Shown piece by piece: positions 33,296-45,915 of a stretch of DNA of 64,000 nt; positions within the stretch are counted from its first letter, which is position 1, and each line of letters begins with the position of its first letter. The stretch comes from Magicicada septendecula. Lineage: Eukaryota; Arthropoda; Insecta; Hemiptera; Cicadidae. The stretch is taken from positions 237,608,343-237,672,342 of the forward strand of contig CM068372.1 of assembly GCA_034769895.1 (NCBI GenBank). The letters run 5' to 3'. The notes beneath the pieces were generated by a model that saw only the letters and a program-made list of their open reading frames with translations, had not been told where the DNA came from and ran no database searches. The position numbers and the translations under genes are program-made.

Positions 33296-34847
33296 GTATT
33301 ATTTTCCTTGGTGTTGCACTCCAAAAGAAACAAAGCATCTAAATCTTGCTCATGAAATTTTGTAGTTTTTGTTAATACAACACCGTTTTTTGGCTTAACA
33401 CAAGTCATTTTATTTCTCTTAAAACCAAATGTTTTGCCAAATATTTGTGAAGACTTTTTTCTTATTTTTTAATACTATATAATGAAAAACATAAATTAAT
33501 AAGGAAATTAGAGGTGAAATGTTGATGTCACTGAACCTTTCTCTTCACGTATCATGAGTTTTCAACAATGCGGTGCATTAATTGTTTAGTCAGCATAATT
33601 GTTTTATAAAATATGTAAAAAGTGTGTACAATTTTTTTTGTTACATACCAAATTTTATTGAGGAAATTAGTGAAAACTAGAATCACAGTAATGCTAGATA
33701 ACAAGTGCAACTACTAGTGAACATGTGCTTTGCAGGGCAGCCAGCCGTACATCCCAGTTACATTGCATAGTTGCCTCAACAACCTGACATCACTGTCATT
33801 AACAAAGTAGTTGTATTACATTGGCTTTGGGCAGTGGTGTATCTAGAATTTGGCCTTGTTGGGGGGGGGGGGGGGGTCGAGTCAGCTTCATACAAAAGGA
33901 AAAGCAATTTAAGACTAATCAACATTTTTTTTACTTACTTATTCTTGAATTTTTACCACTCTTTATTAAAATATCATACACTCTTGTAGTAATACCAGTT
34001 GTTCTGCTGTAAATAAATTACCTTAATACATTGAAAGTGATGGTTTTTTTTAAAGTCCTCAATTTTTCAAGAAAAACTGTTGATGTTCTTGTGATCTTCT
34101 GTAACCTTTGTTGATAAAATACATAAAATAGATAATAGAACAAAATAAAATAGATAAAATACATACATATAATCAGAAGTATAAACAAAACTCTTTGAAG
34201 GACAGACTGATCATTTTAATGTATAGAAATTTTATCAGATAACACTCTCCATTGCTTTTGTTCTCAGAAGTCGTGAAAAGGTAAAGGTCACTTCACACGT
34301 TCTGATGTTTCAGGTGGATACCATTTATCTCTACATTAAATTAAAAATTATTTGCTTAAATTTCATTAAAAGTGAGGTAGAAACAAAGATACTAACTCAG
34401 ATTTAAAAATGAATTTTAAAAATTGGTAGTTTAGAAAAAAAAATTTGTCATCAAACACACTTTTTCTGTGATGTTGGTCTAAAAAGTAACAAAGTATCAA
34501 AATGTATTACAAATTAGTAAAGTTTTTGATTTTCAGTGTATAACATTGACCGCTTTTTCTTAATAACAATTCAACAATATCAAGTACTCTGATTGAAGAG
34601 TAACAGGAATTTACCTACTTCTAATTTTAATGTACCACGTTAGTAGTAACATGGATAAAATGAGATTATTTCATGTTTCAAGAAAGGATTAACCAATAAT
34701 ATACCTACATTTCTCTGATGCTTGGAAACTGCATGAGGTGAAAGTTTAAGTTGTTAGAGATTCACATGAAATTTTGCAGCCATCTGCAATGGACTCTGAG
34801 ATATATAAACCTCAAAAATTTTAAATGCAGGAAAATAGGCATGCATA
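33296..34847. other. unassigned DNA with a minus-strand ORF fragment and a G-run
   Basis: A minus-strand frame beginning at 33408 (MTCVKPKNGVVLTKTTKF) is cut by the LINE-1 tail at 33295; it looks coding but I do not recognise it. At 33836-33876, CAGTGGTGTATCTAG followed by a 15-base G-run resembles a hAT terminus without a partner. The rest is AT-rich. Confidence 0.35.
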
Positions 34848-37800
34848 CAGCGGTGTAGCTAAACCGAACGTGGATGTCGGCGAAATCCGCTTTGTGAGGC
34901 TCTTTTCATGTCTCGGTTAGAAAAGTGCTAATAAATTGAATTATACTACAACACGTCACAAGAATGAGTTTGTTATATATTAATTAACCAAATGTTTATT
35001 TAATTTCAATATATAATTATCATTCATTACGATATTCTACGACTATTAATAGAAAGATCAATCAATATCACTTAACCTTATGTATCATTGTGATACAGTA
35101 CATATCCCATCATCAGTATGGCTTTGTGAAAATAACAAACCCTTGAATAACAATTACCTCTAGACATCTAAAGCTAAACAAACATATTATAATATTCGCA
35201 CTTTTCGGCTTTTTGCTTCACTGAATTTTTTCAGAACTGAGTCATAGCTTAAACGAGACGCTATTTCAGCTTCAATCGATAAAACAGCCAATGCAGATAG
35301 TCTCTCTTGGCTCATCGTGCTTCTCAAATAGTTCTTAATCAGTTTCAACTTTGAGAAGCTTCTCTCAGCAGAAGCTGTACTGACCGGAACTCTCAGCATA
35401 ATTCTGATCGTTATGTAAACATTTGGATATATTTCTTGCAAATTATTTTCTAAAATGTATCGTATAAGTTGTTTTACATCTTTTATAGAGTCTGGTGAAT
35501 TAGACCTGAAAAGCTGGAGTTCCTCGAAAAGCTCGAAGGGCTGAATGTTGCTGTTTTCACCTTCCCGTAGTATTGTGTCAAGATCATTACAATGCTTTTG
35601 TAGGTCTTCTTTTGATAGAGATTTCAAATAGTTCATGTCATAAATAAAGCCAAATCTTTTAAAATATTCGTTGAGAGATTCGAATCGACATTCAGTGTCG
35701 GCTATGATAGCATCTATCATTGTTATAAAAAAGTCAACATTGAACTGTATTTCTGCAGATTATATAGGTTCATCAATATGTTCATACCCAAACATTCTTT
35801 CCTTTCTCACTATTCTCTTCTCTTTAAATTGTGTCGGGATTTCGTAACTAATTTTTTCTACAAACAATCGAGCTTGTGCAACAGCCTTTTCAAATCCTGT
35901 ATTACGATATTCTTGTATCCAGTTACAAAAAGAACATAAAGTGTCAATGGCGCCCTTCAAGTTGACTTCAACTGACTGCCATAGTTTGCTTATATTGTTG
36001 ACACGCAGCAAAATTTCGTACCATACGTGTACTGCAACAACAAACTCAAAAGTGAAAATTTCATTCAAGATAGCTTTACAGTCACTCAGAGTATCGGAAT
36101 CGGAATCTTTATCTTTCAGATCATTCACGCAATCGATGACATCATCAAATTGCAAAAATATCGCTTTTACTGCTGCAATCCGACTCTCCCATCTTGTCTC
36201 AGACAGAGCTTTTAACGTCAACTTTAATTTAGATTTAACAAGCTCCCAGCGTTTACTAGATGCTGGAAAGAGAACATAGATTTTATTTATAAAGCCAAAA
36301 AATGTTTTGGCTGTTATAGAAGAATTTGCTGCATCTATCAAAAGCAAATTCCAACTGTGACAACCACAAGGCGTGAAGAATGCTCTTGGATTAATATTAA
36401 GTGTTCTTGTTTTGACGCCTTTATTTATGCCAACCATATTAGCGCCGTTATCATATCCTTGTCCTCGACAATTCTGGATATCCAAACCATTTTTTTCTAG
36501 TTCTTGCAAAATTGAATTTGTCAAATACTCTCCTGTTGTTTCTGCTACAGCAATAAATTCAATAAAGTGTTCCTCTGTTTCTCCAGTCGAGGAATTGCAA
36601 AATCTTAATATTATTGATATTTGTTCAACACGGCTCACATCCCTGGTGCAATCGAGCATGAACGCATAGTATTTTGCTTGTTTGACTCTTTGTATTATTT
36701 CCTCAATAACTGATTGAGACATTAACGTAATCAACTCATTTTGAATATCAGGACTCAAATAATGTTGAGAAAGACGTTTTTCATTCATGCGTTGCAAGTG
36801 TTCCCGCAGTGTCAGATCATATTTGGATAACAACTTAAATAGGTCCATAAAATTTCCACTGTTTCCGCTATAGTCTAACTTATAGGACTCTCGATGACCT
36901 CTAAATGCAAGATTATGTGAGGCTAAATAGTTGATAATGTCAATCAGTCTTTCAAACAAATTGTACCAATATTTTTGCGATTCTCTAATTAATCTCTTGT
37001 TTTCCATGTCGATTGTTTTTCCATGTTTGATTCCTTTGTGAAATTCCATCCATTTAAACATGCACCCCATGTGTCCTGGACTTTGTTCATGTCTTTGGAA
37101 CATCCGACTAAGATCTTTCCAGTCACAACATCCTCCTTGCACCATCTGTGTTTGTAAATGCGAAAAAAGTCTACATGGAAAGCAATAAACTTTGTCTTGA
37201 GTTATGGAGTAAACTAACCATCTACGATGTTGCGTTTCGTCGTTACTCAACTTTCGAGTAAAATGAAATTTTGAAAAATGTCTTTTGCTAGCGTCTTTTG
37301 GATATTCTTCATCGGATATTTCCAGATTTTGATAAGGACCATTTTGAATAAGGTCATGACGCTGTAAATCCGTTATTGGAAATACCCACTTCCTTGGGTC
37401 CAAGTCTACAAACAACTCTCTTCGTAAATGAATTGTTTCCTCTTGATTTTCTGTCTCACAAATGTTCTCACTTTCGATTCTTTATTGAGTTCAGAAACTT
37501 GGATTACAGCAGATTTACATGACTCTGAAGCTGGTTCAGCAATCTGGACAACCGATTCATCCGACTCAAAAGAAGTAACTTCAGAACAAGGTTTCTTACT
37601 AAGATATTTCATCATACTGGAACTCAAAGTTTGGTTGGACATAACCGTTTCAGCTTTCCTTCGTTTTTTTGATGCACCAGATTCCCATTTCCTCCCTATA
37701 TCTCTGTCTCTAGAGGGCCCACCTGACATGACCTAAAAAAATATTTCAGTTAAAAAAACGATCGTCAGCCACAGCCTAAAACATACTCTAAGCCTACCGT

Positions 37801-39690
37801 TTAAATGTCAAGTAACTAATAACCTTATGTATAAACTACAGTATATCTAAAATAAAAATGTTTCTCTTTGTTTTTTTTCCTAGTTTTTTATACATCATTT
37901 TAATTTTTTAAATCTGAGCCCTACAATAGGAGTGCCTTCAGTTCATGATATTGTTAATAATAATGATTTTTATTATATTAACTAATTTTTTAACTATATT
38001 GTGTAATTACCGAATCACATTAAATTTCTATTAATGATGTAGATAATAATAATAATAATATTAATGGATATGACTAGTGAATAAACTGTACAATACAATT
38101 GAAATAAAAATATAAATTTACAAAAATTAATAAAATAGTTTGATGTGTTTACATGCATTTTGGTATCACCAGACTTATATATTTTTTAATAGTATGTAAA
38201 TTTTAAAACTTCAAAACAAAGTTTGATCATTCAGAAAACTGAATGATATTAACAAAATGTTGATATAGTTAATTTGTTACTAATATAAAATTCAGTTTAT
38301 ACCAATCATTTGTTGAATGGCTACATAATTTACAATTAATTAATTATTAAGAAAAATATAATTACATATAAGTTATATTATTATAAATTATTGTTAAAAA
38401 GTAATTAAGTATTAATAGTATTATATTTTAAAAAAATAAAAATCATCGTTATTTACAAAAAAAATAATCCCACAAATAAAAATTTTCGTAATTGTTTGAA
38501 TTGTATAAATATTTTAATACTGCAGAACACTTTATTATCAACGAAAATTTAATATACCGACAGTAAAAATTAGGTTACTTGACATTTAGAAATTTAAAGG
38601 GTAGGCTTAAAGTAAGACACCCCCAAAATTTTCACGATCACAACACCTTCTATGGTACATATACTTTCTACAGTACTTCGAGAAAGTTATAAAGAAGGAC
38701 AAACAAACAAACACAATTGCTCATTTATAACATTAGTATAGGATTAATGACGATTTGGATTTCTATTGACAAAATAAAATAGCAAAGTTATATAGGTTAT
38801 GTTACATAATCTGTAATAATGTACAGATTATAGGTTATTACAGATTAGGTACAGACTATAGGTTGTTATAGGTTCTGAAATAATGTTATGTATTGACTTA
38901 CCTTACAAAATTTCTATAATTCACAAAACTCCACAAAACGTTACGATAGGGCTGATAAGCAGAACTAAACGAGTCTGGGAATCCCATATATTTCTTTAAA
39001 TTAGTTTCTGGCCTGAATACGGGCATGGCGCATACTTCTTGGAACGTTTTTTTTGGCACACTGGTCATTTACTTTGGCTGGGGATTTCCATAAATGTCAG
39101 TGTTGCCATTTATTAGAGTCGTCTGCAGATGACTCAAATAACTTAAAATGACGGGGGAAAATTGATTTTTTCGCAAAATTTTTTGCTAATTCAATTGTTT
39201 GTCGTTTGTTCTTCAATGTTCGATCAAATTGATTTTTTGTTCGTTTTCCTTTTTTTTTTTAATACAATTACTATATCAATTATTGCTCTTTTTATTATTA
39301 TGATTTTTAATGCTCATTTTAATGCTAATTGAATAAATATATTATAGATGAGATTTAAATAAAATCGCGTAATTCGCTGAATTTCCGCGCATGCGCAGTT
39401 TTAATTATTGTAATTTAAAAATTGCAGTGATTATGATTGCATTAAAAAATTAATTAAAAATATAAATAAGACCGAACAAAAGTTTTTTTTTGGACGAACA
39501 AATAATAACTGGTCAAGATTAATAAAAAAAAAAATCCAGAAATAAGTATATTCAGAGACAGGTTAAGGGTCAAAGACGACTCTAATAAATGCTACTGACT
39601 TGTACGATTTTTTTTAGAATGGTGATTTTTTTGCGAGGCCCCCTAAGGTGCGAGGCCGTCGGCGGTCGCTGATGCCTAGCTACGCCTCTG
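34848..39690 (-). mobile_element. hAT transposon, 4.84 kb, with perfect 8-bp TSD
   Basis: The left end is CAGCGGTGTAGCTA and the right end read inward CAGAGGCGTAGCTA. The flanks are an identical CATGCATA (34840-34847 and 39691-39698). The transposase lies on the minus strand, with about 340 bp of 3' flank and about 1.95 kb of AT-rich 5' flank (37740-39690) without ORFs. Subterminal GC-rich sequence near the right end contains GGCCGTCGGCGG. The size and preserved ends suggest a once-autonomous copy with mild later decay. Confidence 0.95.
35187..37729 (-). pseudogene. hAT transposase (ZMYM1/TTF-type zinc finger family), nearly intact
   Basis: An N-terminal part (37729-37406) begins MSGGPSRDRDIGRKWESGA. 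Near 37470 the frame must shift to reach DPRKWVFPITDLQRHD and the long frame 37415-35760. That carries the TTF-type finger region (KVYCFPCRLFS, CCDWKDLSRMFQRHE), the catalytic Asp region (YAFMLDCTRDVSRVEQISI), CRGQGYDNGANMVG and the insertion-domain text TPCGCHSWNLLL. A TAA at 35762-35760 interrupts, but the same frame continues to 35187 with the C-terminal dimerisation block RVPVSTASAERSFSKLKL and SRKVRIL. So there is one shift and one stop over about 840 codons. This protein family is often domesticated or misannotated as 'zinc finger MYM-type protein 1-like'. Confidence 0.93.
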
Positions 39691-39959
39691 CATGCATACA
39701 ATTGTGATGATTAAAAACTTTACAAAGGACCAATAAATGTATATTTTTGCATATACTCAATATCATTCAGAATTAAGATGCCATGCTTGCAATGTATGAT
39801 TTATTTTGCTGAACGGGAGGGAAGAGTAATAAATAAAATTTAAATACTCTACTGTTTGTTTGAAATATGGATACTGTTCTTGCAGAGAAATAAAAATCAC
39901 GTTTTATTTAACAACACACACACAATTTCACAATTTAATTAATAAAGTTTGTAAATATG

Positions 39960-41053
39960 TATGCATCTGTGTTCCTAACCATTTTGTTGATTCTGTGGAT
40001 GTTTGAAATGTTTAAAAATGAATTGTACAGTGATGTGATGGATAAATCATCAGAACAGCAATGGTGTCACAGTTTTAATGAAGGGACAGAGAAGATTCTT
40101 GACGAAGAGCGGACAGCTCATCCTTCCGTCATTACACATGATTTGGTGTATCAAGTTGACAAATTCATCAAACAGGATTGGCGTGTCACACTAAAAAATA
40201 AGTGAAATTTTCATTTGTTTCTCGCCGTTATCCATGAAATTGTCATAATTCACCTGAAGAACAGAAAAATTTGTGTGAGGTGGGTTCCGAGGTAGTCTTA
40301 GCAAATGAACACAAAAAATCGTATGGGCCCTGCATTGTCATTTTTGGATCATTACTCAAAGGTGGGAGATGAATTCCTGACACACATCATAACAGGTGAC
40401 AAAACCTGGGTTTCATATGCTATGATAGAGAGTAAACATCAGTCTATAGATGGCATCACCCTCGTCCACCATTCAAACCAAAAAAATTCAGGCAAGGATC
40501 CTCAACTGTTTTCTGGGATCAAAAAGACTCACTTCTTGTTGAATTACTGCCCCGTGGAGCCACATTAAATGCTGACACAATTCCAAAACTTTAACAAAAT
40601 TGTAGCAGGCCATTCAAAATCGCAGAAAGTGCCTATTGTCTAGCAGCATTTTGTTTCTTCATGACAAGGGACAGACTCATGTTGCGGCTGGAACAAAACA
40701 ATTGCTGGCAAAATTAAAGTTGGAAGTTTTCGAACATCCAACCTACAGCTTTGACCTTGCCTCCAGTGCCTTCATCTGTTTTGCAAACTCAGAGAATTTT
40801 GGTGAGGAAAGAGTTTTGCGAATGATGAAGAATTACAGAAAACAGTGACAACTTTTTTTACAGAACTGGCGGTGGAGGAATATGATGCGGGAAGAAACAA
40901 ACGTGTCAATTGGTATGATAAATGCTTAAATAAAGAAGGCGACTATGTAGAAAAGTAGATTAAGCTTATTTTATGTTAAATAAAAGTTTCTTTCAAAAAT
41001 CTTTGTTGGTTATTTCTTTTATTACAAAACGGGTATTACTTTCCGGACGACCC
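39960..41053 (+). mobile_element. mariner element, 5'-truncated
   Basis: A decayed transposase is followed by a right terminus GGGTATTACTTTCCGGACGA plus CCC (41031-41053), the inverted repeat expected for mariners (read inward GGGTCGTCCGGAAAG). No matching left terminus was found between 39700 and 40000, so the 5' end is missing or too diverged. Confidence 0.85.
40005..40958 (+). pseudogene. mariner transposase, heavily mutated
   Basis: Fragments in several frames: QQWCHSFNEGTEKILDEER and HPSVITHDLVYQVD (N-terminal HTH part), then HIITGDKTWVSY with the first catalytic Asp. FLHDKGQTHVA holds the second Asp, and YSFDLASSAFI stands where the third Asp should be, apparently Ala. The C-terminus AVEEYDAG to KEGDYVEK ends at a stop at 40956-40958. 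Multiple frameshifts and stops. The DD34D spacing identifies a mariner rather than a Tc1 protein. Confidence 0.9.
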
Positions 41054-42773
41054 ATGACCCTCGTACATGCAGTAACACTCTTAAACAACAGTACATAAAT
41101 TCATCTATTAAAGAATGCTCAAATGATTCCAGACACTATGAGGTCATTCATCCAGACTTTGTGATTTACACAAGTGGAGCAACTTGACACTACACGTGGA
41201 GCCAGGAATAACACACGAACATACCACCACATGAGTTTAAAAAGAAAACTTTTAATCCAAGTTTTTACAAAATTAATTTAACAATAAGATCAAAATAATT
41301 ATTAGGTTATTTACTTTCATTTATACATGCTGGTATTGTTTTAATGATAATACAAGTGTCAGTAATAACAGTGCATATTAATTTTAATTACTTCTATAAC
41401 ACACATAGAAAAGGGGCATTTCCGCTCTATTTTGTTTATATAGAGACCTAATAACTTGGTAAGATAATAAAACTCATATAGACCACATGTTTGGATCATA
41501 TGGCAGACTTATTTAATAGAAAAATAAAATATCCGTTGAGAAGAATTCTATTTAATGATTTCCTCCTTTTTGGGGAGTGTACATATACAGCTACCACTGA
41601 TTTTCAAATCCTGCTCACAACAGGCTTCTGTCTTCCCACTCTTCTTGTTGTAAACCTTTGTCTTCCTTTACTTTGTAGACATCCTCTTTCCACAATCTCC
41701 TGGGTCTACTGTTTTCCTTCTATTTGAAACCCAGTTTAAGTGTATCATTAGGGTGTAACCTAAGTTTGGAAGCTTATTACTATATTTTGTACAATTTCAT
41801 TTAATACACTTAAAGAAGTAATTTAAGAAAAAAGAAATAATAATTTTTTAACACTACCTATTTATATTTTGGTTTACTCTCTTACAAATTATTTTAAACA
41901 AATACTGAATCGAATATACAGTAGTTTTATCATTTTCAGATGAACTGTTATTACATGTAAGCATAATTTATGTATACACTCTAAGTTTAATTATATATTC
42001 CTATATTACTTAATTTAGCTAATTTACACATCATTTACATTTACTTAGCCTTCTTATACTAGATAGCATATTGATACATAGCACTGCATTTAAAAATTTA
42101 TATTTATATTGTGAAGTATGAAAAAAGTACAACTTGTGAATTATATATATATTCAGAAAACAGTGTTTCTATACAAAATTAATAACAAAATATATTTATA
42201 CTTAATTACAAAAGTCTATAATTCATTTTATACTAAACTATTCCTTATTTAGTACTTCTGTCCATTGGCAAATTATATGTATCTATGCTAGAAACACAAA
42301 AGTGAAAATAAAGTCGTTGTTTTATAAATGACAAACAGATTATACAGCTTTGAAATTATACTGATTATTTTGTGAAAATTTTTTTCCGACAGGTGTATAT
42401 AACAAGACTTACAGTATGTAGCATGTTCAGAATACTGTAACTATGTTCTTAGAAACATACACACTGCTTGAAAATAAATTATTTCCCTACACCATGTTAT
42501 TAGAATAAGTGGAAAAATACAAAAATGAAACAAGTTAATAAATACCATACAGTGTAAAGCATTTTTCTGGTAAGCACAAATTTTCTGCTTCAATTAATAA
42601 TTATACAACAGAAATTAATTTCACTAATTTTTGAAACACACATACTTAAAAAATCAAAAGTAGTTAACTAAAAGGTGAGACGTATAACCTTAGAAGAATA
42701 AGAAACTGATTAACAGAACTATTGTTTACAATAAAGTGAAATATAACATTAAATAAGTAACAGTGAAAATATT
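41054..42773. other. AT-rich flank, includes 3' UTR of the minus-strand gene
   Basis: The part just left of 42774 should be the 3' UTR of the bromodomain-like gene, but no canonical poly(A) signal could be fixed. The ORF at 41491-41727 has no recognisable motif. Otherwise nothing seen. Confidence 0.4.
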
Positions 42774-42947
42774 CTAACTTTTACGCTGTGTTTTCTTCTG
42801 TTTCCTTATTTTAATGTTGGAAATTGAACCAACAGGTCCAAAGTTTTGTTTACTTTCTGATGATTCAATTATACCAAAATGCTTTTCCACTAAATTGTTA
42901 TAAATTTTCTCAAGTTCTTTTATTATCTCTGTACAGACCTCATCACT
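42774..42947 (-). CDS. bromodomain-like gene, last coding exon
   Basis: Acceptor TTGTTTACAG|AGTGATG, then 57 codons and TAG (42776-42774). The peptide starts SDEVCTEIIKELEKIYNNL and ends in a Lys-rich tail (IRKQKKTQRKS) that could act as a nuclear localisation signal. It joins the 43198-43052 exon in phase 0. The opening helix fits the last helix of a bromodomain fold ('..DEV...I.ELE..F..L'). Confidence 0.82.
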   Translation of the reverse strand, partial: SDEVCTEIIKELEKIYNNLVEKHFGIIESSESKQNFGPVGSISNIKIRKQKKTQRKS

Positions 42948-43051
42948 CTGTAAACAAGTAGCCATGCATTAATAAAATTGCATTTAAAAGAATTTAAAAA
43001 ATAATGTATAAAAAATAAAATTATAATTTAATATCAGCTTTCTTATTTTAC

Positions 43052-43198
43052 CTTATTTGTTTCACGTGTCTGATCAAAAAATTTTTTGAAATCAATCAGC
43101 ACATTATCTACTGATTCATAACCACGGCTTTGCAATTTGTAATTGATTGCTTGTAAAAACAATGGACATCGTATTTTACTCTCCATGTTCTCAATATC
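43052..43198 (-). CDS. bromodomain-like gene, penultimate coding exon
   Basis: Acceptor TTTGCCAG, 49 codons in phase 0, then donor AAG|GTAAAA. The peptide includes IRCPLFLQAINYKLQSRG, YESVDNVLIDFKKFFDQT and RETNK. The order 'I..KL....Y.S.D....DF...F......N' is that of helices B and C of a bromodomain. The final N is at the place of the acetyl-lysine-binding Asn, which I infer only from this pattern. The upstream part of the domain (ZA loop) is not obvious in the preceding exon, so the fold is degenerate or diverged. Confidence 0.82.
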
Positions 43199-43849
43199 CT
43201 GGCAAATTAAATAAATAAAAAGTTATTTTTTTAAGAGAAATAAATTTCAAAATTTCATATTTTTTAGATTTTTATGTTATCTAATTTAATCATTTTAGAC
43301 AAGAAGATAAATAAATTTAATTAATTTAAGGCAAACTATGTAAGACATATTTTCTTAATTATGAAAACAAATTATTGTCTTTTTGTGTGTATTTTGCAGA
43401 CCATTCTTACACTAGATTGTAAAAATGGGGTATGATATAACATGAAACAACTTTTATACTGAGACCTAGAAGAAGATTGTATATATTTACTGCTGGAGAG
43501 AAGTTAAAAATTATAAAAGAAGCAGTGATAATGGGAAATAGAATAGCAGGTCAAAACTGTCTCACAGAAGAATGAAATATAATTATTTTAATTGTGATTT
43601 TGAATGCATGTTGTTTTTGTGAAACCAATTATTATGTGAAAATACCTTGCAAAACTTTATTAAAAAAAAAAATTCTTTTGATCTAGATACCGTACTAAAA
43701 ATTAAGTATTACAGAAGAAATAAATAGTGTATCATTTTATGAAAATAGAAGGTCCAATGTTAAACTTTACATGTAATGTATGTTGTTTTTAACAAATCTT
43801 GCTATTAAAAAAAATAGGGGAAAAATGTGGAAAACAGCTAGGCTGCCGC
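43199..43849. other. intron of the bromodomain-like gene
   Basis: AT-rich intron sequence between exon 43198-43052 and the LINE remnant; nothing else seen. Confidence 0.5.
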
Positions 43850-43859
43850 GACATGCCTA

Positions 43860-44960
43860 TGCTGAAATGGCCAAGGTTAAAGTGTTAAAGCTGTGTATGA
43901 TAGTGTGTTTTGGAAGGAGCTGTTTATGATACAATGATAGAGTACAAAGTACCTTCTAAATGCATAAGACTGTAGGATAATGAAAAATTCCAAAATGTTG
44001 GGTAAGATAAACAGGCTACTAATGAGGAGAACAGGGATGTGAAGAGATCTCAGGTTGGGTGATCCAACTGCTCTGTTGTTGTTAAACTTGGTCCTTGATA
44101 GGGCAATTAAAAAAGCAGAGTGGAATTGACTCCATGTTCATTAACAAAGGCATTCAAATCCTGGTATAGCTGTCATGACAGATAGTAACTGAAAACAATG
44201 AGGGACTCCTTTGTAGATTTAAATAAAGAAGCAGTAGCTGTGAGTTCAGAAGTCACTGAGCAGAAGACAAAAGTGATGGCGATTGAGAGAAGAAGAAGGA
44301 TTATCCTACCAGTTTTGTAGTTGGAAAATACCAATTTTGGCAAGTTTCATCTTTTAAACATTTAGGCTTTGCTGAAAATACGACAGCAGAGGATACATCA
44401 GAAGCCATGAAGAGAATTTTAGCAGATAGGAGAACATATTTTTTACTAAGGAAGATTTTGAGGAACTGCTTAGTGATAAGGTAAACAAAGCCACAATAAT
44501 TGTATAAAATGTTTATTAGACCTGTAGTTACATATGCCAGCAAGATGTAAATTCTTTGGAAGAAAAACTGGGAAAAACTTGACACATTTTAATGGAAACT
44601 GAGAAGAATAATTGTTTCAATCAAGAAAGTCAGAGGAAGATGTTGGCCAAAGAAATAATAAAGAATTAAATGAGCTGTACGAAGACCTCCTATTGTGTTC
44701 ATACATAAAAATGCCGAAGTTAAAATGGTGTGGCCATATACAGTGTAGGATGAAACAAAGCTGAAGAAAGGTTTTCAGGAGATGCTGTTTGGGAAGAGAG
44801 GGTAAGTTCACCCTAGAACCAGATGCAGAGATGCTGTTGATGAGAATATCAGGGTGTTGGGCACCTGCTTTGTTGAAGGTAGGATCAATGGGCTTAAATG
44901 CCTCTGCAGGCCAAGGACCACCTCAATCTATAGTGCCAAATAATGAAGAAGAGAAAGCAC
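43860..44960 (+). pseudogene. decayed non-LTR retrotransposon RT (LINE-2) in the intron
   Basis: Plus-strand fragments in changing frames: AVYDSVFWKELF (RT motif A region), YKVPSKCIRL, EQKTKVMAIERR, FKHLGFAENTTAEDTSEAMK and RRTYFLL. A C-terminal part with RMKQS and a Trp/Gly-rich end lies near 44880. Stops are too many for one ORF to exceed 60 codons. It lies antisense within the 2.7-kb intron of the minus-strand gene. A 17-base G-run follows at 44981-44997. Confidence 0.7.
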
Positions 44961-45529
44961 TAGTGTCAAAGTAAAGTTGGTGGGGGGGGGGGGGGGGTCA
45001 GTAAGTTTTGCAAAAGGACGAAGACAAAGAGACACACTATCAATTATGCTTTTCAATATTGTATTGGAAAAACTTGACTAAGAATAATTCATTACAACAA
45101 AAAAAAACTTTAAACAACATGCCAATACAATATTTGGAATAACAGATTATGTAGTTATTAGGCAAAATATCAGAATAATATTGTCTGCCAGCTAATATTC
45201 TAAAAATAGCACAGATGGCTTTGTTAAAAGTAAACAGAGGTAAACAAGATGTTTGCTACAAACAATTCCAAACTTTTCTGATTGGAAATGCAGTTTTGAG
45301 AACGCTGAGTGACTGAAGTTTTTGGGATGTACTTAAGTCCACTCAAACAACAAACAGAATATATATAGATGCTGTATGAAGTATAGAAAATAATGCTGGT
45401 TTATGTTACATCACATTTTCAAAGTGCATATATTATCCATAGTAGCAAAAATAAAAAATATAAAAGTTAATAATATGGCCAAAAGTAATATATAAAGTAG
45501 AAACATAAGTTGTAACGATAACAAACCTG

Positions 45530-45870
45530 AAAGGATTGAGGATGTTTAATGGAAGGTTTTAAGGAAAAGCTTATATCCTATAAATTAAGAGGTGAATAAT
45601 ATCCATATGCAGAGATATGGATAGCAAGAAACTGTATATTGAATCTGATATAGTAGAAATAATTAGAAACCAACAGTGTCATGGCTAAGTCATGTATGTA
45701 GAATGAAAGATGAAAGAAATACAAAAAATGAGTTTTTAAAGAAAATCAGAGAGTAGAGGAGTGAGGTGACAATATGGGAGATGGAATGATGAGTTTGGGG
45801 ATTTGAAAGCTTTGGGGACAAAAAATAACAAAGTGAAGAGAAAAGAAAGATACTGAACAAAAATGTTGTC
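45530..45870 (+). pseudogene. short non-LTR retrotransposon tail
   Basis: A fragment with SHVCRMKDERNTKNEFLKK followed by a tryptophan-rich end resembles the 'GH..RM.......' C-terminus of LINE ORF2 proteins. Only about 110 codons with stops remain. It ends 45 bp before the donor site of the large exon. Confidence 0.42.
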
Positions 45871-45915
45871 ATGAAGTTTTATAAAACAATGAATATTTCA
45901 GATATAAAAGAATAC

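Noticed and set aside
29597..33408. Many minus-strand ORFs rich in Leu/Ser/Phe
   Set aside because: Antisense of the A-rich LINE-1 coding strand; the plus-strand frames carry the endonuclease and RT motifs.
33836..33876. hAT-like terminus followed by a long G-run
   Set aside because: No partner terminus and no target duplication could be found, so no element is called. The same applies to 19734-19776 and 44981-44997.
41491..41727. 78-codon plus-strand ORF
   Set aside because: No motif. It lies in AT-rich DNA downstream of the bromodomain-like gene and shows no splice or promoter support.
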